From Gavia stellata (lineage: Eukaryota > Chordata > Aves > Gaviiformes > Gaviidae): 64,000 bases of DNA. Below are positions 48,055 to 64,000 of the stretch, piece by piece. The DNA lies in contig NC_082595.1 in the NCBI RefSeq assembly GCF_030936135.1, positions 111,120,334 to 111,184,333 of the forward strand. The letters run 5' to 3'. Both the position numbers and the translations under genes were made by a program. The notes under the pieces are model-generated. The model searched no databases, was not told where the DNA came from, and saw only the letters and a program-made list of their open reading frames with translations. Position 1 is the stretch's first letter, and each line of letters begins with the position of its first letter.

Positions 48055-49326
48055 CCAGTGCCCAAGACGCCGCTGGGCTCACCGGGGAGCCGGACCCCCA
48101 AAACAGCGTCCCACCACTGCAGCCAGGCCCGTGCCTTTGAGCGAGGTTTGCTGTGCCCTGTCGCTGTCAGCGCTGCCCCTGCCTCCCAGCAGTATTTTGG
48201 GGAGAGACCCCAGCATTTGGGAGGCAGGTCCTGGGCAGAGCACCCACCTCCGCCCTTCTGGGATCAAAATAATTTGGGGGTTCTCTGAAACCTAACCTAG
48301 CCTGGAAATCAAACCAAGCACAAAAATTCCCGGCAGGGAAAAGCTTTTATCCCAAGGCAGCAGGGAAAAACAAACGGCACATCCCCCCGGGGACAGCAGC
48401 AAGGGCAGGTGACACAGAGGTGACCGAGTGACCATGGAGGAAGCCGGCTGCTAAGGAGAAAGGAAGAGAGAGGAAATCCAGCAACATGCAGGAAATCCTG
48501 TGGGATTTCCAGCCCAGCATGGAGGGGGAGCCCACGGCACAGCCAGCTCTGTTCCTCCCCTCCGCAGGTTTGAAGCTGGTAGAAATCTGGCGGGAAATCA
48601 CACGGATCCAGCTGCTTTTTCCACCTCGGTCTCCGGCACAGGAGAGGGGCCAGGAGCATCCCCTGAGCCAGCAATGGCCTCCAGCTTTCCTTATTGCAGG
48701 ATCCAGGGCGGGATGGGAAGGTTTGCAATCCCACCGCCGGCTCGGCTGCCATTTTCATTGCCTAGAAATATCCGGACAACTCTTCCCACGGTGGCTTTCC
48801 GCATCCCTCTGCAGGGCAGAGGCCCCAGGGCCGTATCCTGCAAGCGGAGCGGGGCTCTGGGGAAAGCGCTTTTTTGGTTGGCTGTGATTTCAATGGGCGA
48901 TGCAGCAATCGAGGGGTTTCCAGCCTCCCCCCAATGCGCTGTCCCGGCTGGATGTCCCCGATGCCACCAGCAGCCCTGCGTCACCGCAGCGGCTGCGATG
49001 GGATGTCCCCTGAAGCTATGCAAGTGTCCAACCCCCCCTGGGGCTGGACCGGGGGCTCTTGGCCCAGCCATGAGCTCACGGAGAGCTGCGGTGGGGTTCA
49101 GCACCAGACGCTGCCATCCCTGAGGGGTTTCCACCCTTCCGGACCAGCTCACCTGCCCCTTGGTTCCTGCTCCCTCGGGAAATGCAGGCCTGGGGAGATG
49201 CTTGTTTTCGGGGTGCCCCGGGGCCCCGGAGCAGCACTGCGGCTGTAAGCCCCCTCCTGCTCCCAAGCCCTCTCTCCCAGCCCCTGGCCAAGCAGGCACG
49301 GAGACGCTCTCAAGTTAAACTCTCCA

Positions 49327-49332
49327 TTTATT
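49327..49332 (-). promoter_or_regulatory. EXTL3: Candidate EXTL3 poly(A) signal
   Basis: Plus-strand TTTATT, that is AATAAA on the EXTL3 strand, in a locally AT-rich pocket within GC-rich DNA. Cleavage would fall near 49305-49315. The isolated pocket in a GC-rich interval makes chance less likely. Confidence 0.5.
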
Positions 49333-52300
49333 GGATCCTTTTACAAAAAAACTCAACATTGTGCTCGTGTTGAAGGAGTGTTTCTTTTCTCTCGTGTTTT
49401 TGTTTCGTGTTTTTAAACCTGGTGCTCACGGAGCAGTTAGCACAACCACGGCGCAGGGGAGGGCAGGGGCTGTGCTGTGCGACACGAACGGGGTACGGAG
49501 GGGGTGTCCGTGTCACCGCAGACGATGCTATTTACAGCGAATGTGAGAAAGACCTCTCTCCGGCTGCAACCCCCGGTCCTGGGTGAAGCGGCAGAAACGC
49601 TGAAAAGGGGAGAAGGCCTTTCCCTTGGGAAAGGGGCAGCCGCTGAGAGACCTTCCCATCTCCTCGGGGCTGGGGTGGCGGAGACCACGCACCCCAGGCT
49701 GCTCGGTGCTGGAGCTGGGATGAATCGTACAGCCTAACCTGAGCTTCGGAGTTACCCTGGGACCCCCTGGAAACCACGGGAGAGCGACGGGTCGCAAAGG
49801 AGGATGACTGGGACGGTGGCACGGGCTGGACTGCTCTCCAGAAACGCTCCTCTCCTCCCTGACGGTGGACGGAAGCCTAAGGACACCTCAGATCCTCGGA
49901 TGTCTCAGGAGCAGAAAGTCTGGGTGTGACTCACAAGCCTGTGCTCCGGAGGGGTTTTGGTGGCTATTTGGGAAGATTTGGGAAAGAGCCACAGCAGCAG
50001 AGAACGGGGAGGGACAGCACCAGCCCTGCGGGCGGGGAAGGAGATGCTCTCGCTGGCATCTAGTTTCCTTGTGGCACCGCGTCCCTCCCACCGCTGCTGC
50101 CACCCAGCACGTCCCCCCCCGGCAGCTGCCATCAGCGACTCGCAGCACCCGTTCAGCCCTTCACCCCCAAATCCTCCCCCTTCGGGGGGTCTCAGCAAGG
50201 AGGAAACCGTCCCACGACACGCACAGCCATCCCATCACGCAGCCTCTCCCCCCGCTACCGTAACGCTCCGAGACTGACCCCCGGCTACCGCAGCACCGGG
50301 GATCCTCCAAAAAACCAACGCTTTGGGCAAGAGGCGAGCGTGTTAAGAGCCTGGGAGGAAGAACCATTTGTATTTCCGCCGCTGATCTCTACATTTCTAC
50401 TGGCCTTGAACTGAACCGCACCAACGGAAAGAAGAAACCCCCAACCTTGGGGGTGCCGCCAGCTCCGACTGCAGCCAAGCGACGAGGCTCAGCAAACCCC
50501 AAGCCCCCCCCGATGCAAACAGCAACACAAATGCCTCACGGCACGTCCCCATTTTCCGAGCTCCCTGTATTACAGTCTCTCTGCAGAATAATAAAATTTC
50601 CCTTAAGAAATAAGTTGCTGAGAAGTGTATCTCTCTATTTATATAAAGTGCAATCCACAGCTGCCAGCATCCCTCCTTACTCCCGTTTGACTCCTGCGGC
50701 GCGGGCAGAGCGCTGGGAAAGGCAGAGCTGCCTCCACCCTTGGCTGACACCAGGGACCTGTGCTGTACATGGGCGACTGCATCACTGCTAATGAACCACC
50801 TCCTAACGAGGGGAGAATTAAAGCCAGCGGCAGAGGAGCGTCAGGCCCCTCAGGGATGCTGAAGCTGCTGCCGAGCGCCGTGTTTCCACTCCAAGCAGGG
50901 CAGAAAACAACCTTCCAGGTGTTCCGGGGCCTCGCAGCAGCCTCCGATCGCATTTTTAAGGAGACTGTGAGTCTTCACATGCTCCGTTTTGAGCACCCGA
51001 TGTTAAAACAAAAGAGAGTGGAAAGGAAAAAAAACAGAGAGAAGAAGAGAAGCCTTGAGTCATATCTCGCTGTGGTCTGTAGTGCTGGTGAGGGCAGGAG
51101 CCGTCGGCTCTGCTGGGGACGGGCTGCCTCGTCCCTGCCCCTTCCCAAGGAGCAAGTGTCGGTGACCCCCACCCATGGGGCTGGCAGGAAAAATGGCTGA
51201 AACGTGGCTGGAGAGGCCACTTAACACCCCAAAACGTGCCGCAGGAGAGGAGTGCGGACAGAGCTGACCTTACGGGTGAGGCCGGGAGCTGCTGACGGAC
51301 CATCCCTGCTCCTCTGTTGGGACACACCAGCGACACAACCAGGTGGTAAAACCTTCTGCTGCAGGATGCCGGGATGCTGAGCTGCAGCCTGCTGCGCTGA
51401 AGTCGGGCCAGGAAAACCAGCGACATTGAGGTGAATCACACAAGTTTCATCTTCCCATCTGCCCAGCAAGAGCTTCTCCAGGCTGCCCTTAAACATCTGG
51501 GACACACTGAGGGAGAACATCACAGCAGAGGGGGCAACCCGTGTCCTTCCCTCCTGTTACGGGACGGGATCGAAGCAGAACGGAGCAGCGAGTCGAGCTG
51601 TCAGAGGCTGGGCGATCGCACAGACGTAACAGTGTTTCGCTGTGGTGGGAGACAAACAAGCTCCAAAAACAGCCCCATGAACGCGATCCCAGAGGCGTCT
51701 CCCAGTTCAGGTGAAGGAAAGCTCTTGGTGGGATTAACCTTCGAACGCAGCCCAAAGCCAGGGCACGAGCGTGGACAGGATGGGGGTTTAAGGCAGTTAT
51801 GCTGAGGCCCACGGACAATCCCGACATGGGCACGTTTCCCTCTGGGATGGGGGATGAGGGATGAGGCAGAGTGGGGACTCTGGCCCACGGTGCAGCCCCG
51901 GCTCCGGCACACACAGGCTGGGTTGGCACTTCGCTCCGGCTCTGCTTGGCTGCGCACAGATGAAGGGGCAGTGTCTTCTTCCTCCACTCTGCAAAATGTG
52001 AAGCGATCTCAAGAGACGGCCCCGATATCCCGACTCCCATCGCACCGGCACTGAAAGCTGAACTACTGCCTGCTCCCCTGGCAGGGACCGGGCACCGCGA
52101 AAAGCCGGCTCTCAGCAGCCCCTGACCACCCTTGGATGCTTTTGGGAAGGAGGTTTGTTTTATCAGCAAAGGCTCACACAGCCAATCTTGGGGTGCTGCT
52201 GGAGCAGCTCTCCAGGGCCAGTGAACGAGGCCCTGAGGGACAGGAGGAAAAGTCCCAAAGCGCTTGTGAAAGGCCAGGCCAGACTCGGAGACTCTCCGCA

Positions 52301-52868
52301 GCTGCCTTTGGCGCTGCAGCGGCTGTAGGAAAAGGGCAGGCCAAGGCAGCCCGCTCGAAGGCGCGAGCCTGGGGCATCGCCAGCCCCTGCTGTGCTGCAG
52401 AGGGATCGTTCCCAAGCCCCAAACACGCTCCCCACCTTCAGAGGTTTAGCAGCGCCTGTGGCGTGTCGCACAGGGTGGAAAAAGGACACTGAGAACGAGA
52501 ACGCAGCAACCGAACTCCCCCGGGGCTGCAGCACGGGACCCGGAGCGGTGCTGGGAGCCGGGGAAGGACCCTTCGGGGCCAACCTCTTCCCTGCTTGCCC
52601 CTCTCCGAGGGCAGGGCTCAGGGTGGTGAGCAGAGCAGAGCGAAGAGCTCATCACTGGACGACACCTAAATGTCCTCAGTAGTAGCCACAGGGCAAGACG
52701 AGCCGGGTCGTGGTGTGCAAGAGGGGAGGAGAAGGGCTGCCCCGCAGGAGAAAGAATGGGGACAGCAGCGGTGAGCGGAGCTGCCTTGATGCTGGGAATA
52801 ACCTCTCTGCAGTCAAACACCTCCAACCCGGCCTCACTGCGGTCCCCCTTGAGTGGACAGACAGGTCC

Positions 52869-52924
52869 AGAGGGGAAAAGGGGAAGAGGAGGGGGGAAAA
52901 GAAAAGGAAAAAAAAAAAAAAAAG
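52869..52924. repeat. Homopurine run, 56 bases, with A16 tract
   Basis: Only A and G from 52869 to 52924, ending in sixteen A (52908-52923). In the inferred EXTL3 3'UTR transcript it is a U/C run. Confidence 0.9.
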
Positions 52925-53305
52925 CCTCACGCGGCAAATCTAAAACACTTTCATTTTAAATAACAATTATTATAATTAAAAAGAATGGTTGCCCTTGGCT
53001 AGCGAAGGGGCAGAGCCACTAGCCAACGTGCCATTCCTCAGTGTATGATCCTAGGGAGTGTCTTTACACAAGTCGTGAGATCCTGTTCCCTGCTGCTCGG
53101 TCGAGTCGCTGTTGGGAGAGCGGGATGGGAGGGGGAAACGTGCCCATCCAAATCCAGGACGTCCCTTTTGCTCCGCGGGAGGGAGGCCGGAGTCAACAGC
53201 AAAAGGCGTTTTGCACTCGCAGCCCCGTCAAAAAAGCCACCCTCTGCCCTCACCCGCCTCCGGCCAAAGTTCGGAGAGCCGAGGGCGCCCGGCTGCCTCC
53301 CGCTT

Positions 53306-60312
<7,007 letters not shown>

Positions 60313-63300
60313 CTAAGAGATGAACACATGGTAGTTATGGCGGCTGTATGTGCACAGAGAAGAGATTCAGGGGCTGGGGCTGTGCCCTCCAGCTGCAGTG
60401 GTCCAGCATTTCGGCATTGCCTCATAGCCCCTTCAACGGGGAAACACTTTCTAAGCAAAAAGCATCAGCTCACTCCGGTGCCAGCTCCAGCTTCCAGCCC
60501 TTCTACCTGCCGCCTCCTGCCCGTCTCGCAGGACTGCCAGAGCCGAACCCGAGCCCCACGATGCCAGGTTGTGCTTGCGGTCGCCTGCCCTCTCATGTGC
60601 AGGAGGGTGGCTCTGCAATAACGAAGCATCAGCCAGAGGTGGAAACACAGCAGCCACAGCCGGTCTCTCCTACGGCTGCTGAAAAAGTGGCCCTTGCAGC
60701 ATTTTCCCAGCACTGATCTGAACTGAATTGTTTTTACAACTATCCATGCTTTCTGCCTTGGACACAACTCGTTTGCAATGCCTCCCTCTCTCAAAGCTCT
60801 TCCAACCCCCCTGTGCAATTGCCCTTATCCCCAGCCATACACATCTAAAATCAGACTGAATTTCTCCCTCTTCTTGGCTGCTCCTTCCATGCTGGACCCT
60901 TTCTCTCCCTTGCTCTTACACTTTTCGCCTGCCCTGGCTGACCTATAGTCACTCAGTTCATCCCAGGCTTCCCGTCCCGTTCAATCCCTCCAGTCGTTTC
61001 TCTGGTTCTCCTCTGAACAATCTCTCTTGATTTAAAAATAAAGTCCAGCCTGGTGAAAAGAATAAGGCGTCACAGCAATAAAACTCCATTAAACAAGATT
61101 ACATTTGATCACATAAAAAAAGCCCACACTGAAACCATTAACAGTGGAAAATATTTGTATCGGGGATCTGCATGACAGCTGGTACGATTAAATTCCCATG
61201 TAAAGCCAATGTTAGTGCTTTCATCTGTCAATAGCTCCTGGGGGGCGGGGAAATGGAACATCCGACGAGAACGCATTAAAATATTTCACTGAAGATCCAT
61301 CAAAAGCACGAACAATTTATTGCAGGGAGGTGAACAAATTCTGCAGCTCTAAGCTGCGGTGGAGCAGGGCCAGAGCCGAGCCGGCAGCACTCCCACCCCA
61401 GGAGGGCTGCGATGCAATTAGTGCCCGTAGAGGAAAGCAAAAGCAGAGACAGACAATGCCGGCGCAGGAATTTCTTCCCCCTCTCCCTCCCAAGGTGGAG
61501 AAGCATGACAAAAATCAGCACGGCATTTGTATTTACTTTCAGCGCTAGCGCTCGCCAGCAAATGCTTCCAGGGATATCATCTCTTTCTGGGAACTGCTGG
61601 ATAGATGGGTTGCAGGAATCACGGTGGGAATGGGCGATAAGGAGGGAAGCGGGAGAGGAGGCAAGTCCACACACTGATTTAGTGGAGGCAGCTGATAAGA
61701 CAGGAATCAAAAAACCAGGCGGTTTGGAAGGGAACGGCCCTTAGGCGCTGGCCCAGGAGGCCAAGGAAGACCTGGACACAAGGAGGCCAAGGAAGACCTG
61801 GACACAAGGAGGCCAAGGAAGACCTGGACACAAGGAGGCCAGCGCAGGCTTCGAGAAAACCATCTCCGCAGAAGCATCACCAAACCCAGCACGCTGTGGG
61901 CATCCTCTGGATGTGTCAACCAGGAAAGGAGAGGAGCCAAGAGTGGTCCCCAAATTGTCGACAAGGAGATTTTAAATTTTCTGCATCGCCATGGCTGTAC
62001 CTGTAAATGGCTTTAGCAAACCCAAGTGCTCTTGGAGCTGCACCAGGAGGACCAGGTCTGCTGGTTCAGAAAGAGGGGATGCGGCTCTCGATGGGGCAGC
62101 TGGGCCCCGCTCAGAGGTGCTTTTTGGACTGGAAGAGCACTTTGGCAAACTGGTATGACAACAAAACCAAGAACATCGCACAGGGCAGCAAAGCAGACCT
62201 TAGTGGCGGCCACTGAACACCTCCAGTGGGACATGGGCATTTCACCTTTTTAATTAAGAGCCATTAACCCCCATTTCCAGCCCTTTTCTAATTACTCACC
62301 CAGTGCATCGTGACATTTATAGGATCCATTTTTATTAAGTGCGTGGTTGAATGCCTTAGGAAATTTTCTGCCTCCCACATGTGAGCAGCTCCTTTCCCGG
62401 TCAGCGCGCAGGCAGCCCACCCCGCACACCAGCTCTCAACTGCTTCACGAAGACTTCAGGATCGGCAACGATTGCAAAAACCACCCGAAAGCAACTTTCG
62501 CGGTTTAGCAAAGTTATTAAACCCAGCACCGATACATAATTCAGCCTTCTGCTAAAGAGCACGTGCCACGCTGTGTCTCTGCTGTTACGATGGTTATTTC
62601 CTCGGAAAGCCTCATCTCAGTGAAGTCTGTGGGTGTCTTACCCATTAGGATTAGCAGAAGTTGGACTGAGTCCGTAGTAAATTGATATCATGCTTTCCAG
62701 GCAAGGTCCTGCCTTGCCAGTTGAATAAAGGACAAAAGAAGAGTGAGAACCATCAGGCTGAGCAGCAGAAACCCCTCTCTGCCTCACCGATGCGCTGGGA
62801 AGTAGATACCGCTTTGAATTTATCAGACTCCTACGCACTGTAGGTCTTCATCTCAACTTCTCCGGAAAGATTCAGGTGCCGCATCTACAAACGTCAACTC
62901 ATTTCTGCTCCCCAAAGCTGAAAATGGCAGCACGGAGGTTTTGCCCACAGCACTGTCCTGCATTTCGTGGTCAAACCACTTTTAAAGCTCTTCCACTGCC
63001 ACAGCGAGCCCCCGCGGCAACTGTACATCTTTGTGTCAACCATTTCCAAAGGGACTGTTCACAAGATTAAAGAGAATCCAGGGCCAGACCTGAGCTTTGG
63101 CTGCTATTCAAAAATCAAGAGAGAGGTAGAAGTTGCAATGTTTCACTCAGAGGTCCAACGACCCAATGAAGTCGGGACTGTTTTTCACCTGAGCTTTGGA
63201 GTCAGGCCCACCTTCTTGCGTTGTAAAGATCTGGACATGAAGCGAAACTCGGCACAAGCTCTGCAACGGGCACGTTTCAGGTTACTCCACCACGTCTGAA

Positions 63301-64000
63301 GCTTCGCAGGTCTGGAAATGTCAGTGTTCAGCTTTTGCATTTCACAGAAAATAGGTGTACTCCTGCCTTTCATCTGGGACTATTTAAGATTTAAGCAGCC
63401 TGTAAATCAATAGATGCCCAGGGAAAACCCAGGAAACTTATTGATTGGCTTGTTTTCCCGTAACTTGCTGAACAGTAACATGATGCAACTACTGTCAATT
63501 GAGAAAGTGAAGCGGATCCTGCCTGAAACATCTGAAATTGGGGACCCCAGAGGATAGAGAGAGCGGTGCACTGGCATTAAACTCTTCCTTAAAGAGAAGG
63601 ATGCTACAAAGGAGCCGGATGCCTCCGCGCCTTGATAAGCGCATTCAATTCATCACATTAGCTCCAGCAAAAGTTGGAAGCAACTTAAAGCTATTGCCTT
63701 TGATGCTTTGTTTTCAAAGAAACTATCCCGATTTACAGCACTTTTAGGATGCAGCTAATTGTCATCAGACAACTGTTCCGTGACTTTTGTAAATCCCTGC
63801 ACCTTCCCCTGGGCGACTACACCAAGGAAGAGCTTGGGGACCTGCAGGCAGCGATCTGAGGTCGGAATGATGGGGCTGAGATTCAAAACCTTCCTCCCAT
63901 CTCTCTATCCCCCCAGGACAGCTCACGCACGGTGCCTCCCCAGGCAAGACTAGGTTTTGATCTTGACCGAATACACTGCAGCCCGAGCTGCGGAAATGAG
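60313..64000 (-). other. EXTL3: EXTL3 intron continuing past the window
   Basis: Phase 0 at its 3' border. A 26-bp minisatellite lies at 61755-61840. No frame matching the EXTL3 GT47 region or its large 5' exon is visible up to 64000, so that exon lies further on. Confidence 0.8.
61755..61840. repeat. Minisatellite, 26-bp unit, about 3.3 copies
   Basis: The unit contains ccaaggaagacctggacaca, with starts at 61761, 61787 and 61813 and no mismatch visible between copies. It lies in an EXTL3 intron. The unit is not a multiple of three, so any open frame through it changes frame in each copy and is not a real repeat protein. Confidence 0.95.

Larger units (their letters stand above)
41850..49300. 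other. Intergenic interval between the INTS9 and EXTL3 3' ends
   Basis: No recognisable gene. Both flanking genes point into this stretch, so no promoter is expected. It contains a MIR-like relic (about 43470-43590), a degenerate 14-bp minisatellite (about 45005-45165), a T-rich tract (46428-46451) and a short antisense CR1 tail (47931-48054). Base composition is clearly richer in G+C than the INTS9 introns. Several long open frames (for example 42176-42739 plus) have no recognisable homology. Confidence 0.7.
49305..53305 (-). other. EXTL3: EXTL3 3'UTR (long, GC-rich; distal end inferred)
   Basis: From the EXTL3 stop the minus strand runs about 4 kb before the first canonical AATAAA that I noticed (plus-strand TTTATT at 49327-49332). 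No recognisable exon of another gene lies between, so I infer one long 3'UTR, in keeping with the long EXTL3 3'UTR of mammals. It is mostly G+C rich, with an AU-rich island at about 52940-52990 and a homopurine run at 52869-52924 (pyrimidine in the transcript). Long open frames here are products of high GC. A shorter transcript using a non-canonical hexamer is possible. Confidence 0.5.

Noticed and set aside
48500..49299. Overlapping plus (207 codons) and minus (202 codons) open frames
   Set aside because: Opposite-strand frames over the same GC-rich DNA, both low-complexity in composition and unlike known proteins.
51489..52415. Minus-strand open frame of 308 codons, same strand as EXTL3
   Set aside because: It lies in the GC-rich inferred 3'UTR, overlaps other long frames in several phases and shows no domain or family pattern. 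High GC lowers stop-codon frequency.
61300..61964. Open frames with repeated Pro/Trp/Leu-rich peptides, suggesting a repeat protein
   Set aside because: The repetition comes from the 26-bp minisatellite, which shifts frame each copy. There is no coding context.

Overview
This 64-kb window is vertebrate nuclear DNA, almost certainly from a bird. Coding sequence occurs as short exons with GT/AG borders and kilobase introns. The clearest repeats are CR1 LINE 3' ends with the avian tail motif ATTCTGTGATTC, and repeat density is low. No bacterial-type operon, CRISPR array, insertion sequence or viral gene is visible.

Two genes are recognisable, and they converge tail to tail. INTS9 lies on the plus strand (1 to about 40.8 kb). 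Its last eight coding exons are here, encoding about 372 residues up to the natural stop at 40543-40545; the 5' exons lie before the window. EXTL3 lies on the minus strand (about 49.3 to beyond 60.3 kb). Its last four coding exons are here, encoding about 203 residues that hold most of the C-terminal GT64 glycosyltransferase domain; the large 5' exon lies beyond 64 kb. All reading frames stay open and all splice phases agree across the exons, so both genes look intact. INTS9 and EXTL3 are also neighbours on human 8p21, so this is conserved synteny. INTS9 is a non-catalytic nuclease-fold subunit of the nuclear Integrator complex. EXTL3 starts heparan sulfate chains in the ER/Golgi. They share no pathway and are only neighbours.

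Layout: 1-40.4 kb is INTS9 exons and AT-leaning introns, with a CR1 end at 6.4-7.0 kb, a decayed CR1 reverse-transcriptase piece near 32 kb, an older CR1-like end near 34 kb and scattered MIR-like relics. About 41-49.3 kb is the intergenic interval, visibly richer in G+C, with a short CR1 tail and a degenerate 14-bp minisatellite. About 49.3-53.3 kb is the inferred long EXTL3 3'UTR, with a 56-bp homopurine run and an AU-rich island. 53.3-60.3 kb is EXTL3 exons and introns with a roughly 580-bp CR1 copy. 60.3-64 kb is EXTL3 intron with a 26-bp minisatellite.

I found no convincing undescribed biological system. The second-look items are modest: simple-sequence structures, hairpins, unresolved old repeats, UTR architecture and a base-composition boundary. 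All homology calls rest on reading translations by eye; no search was run.
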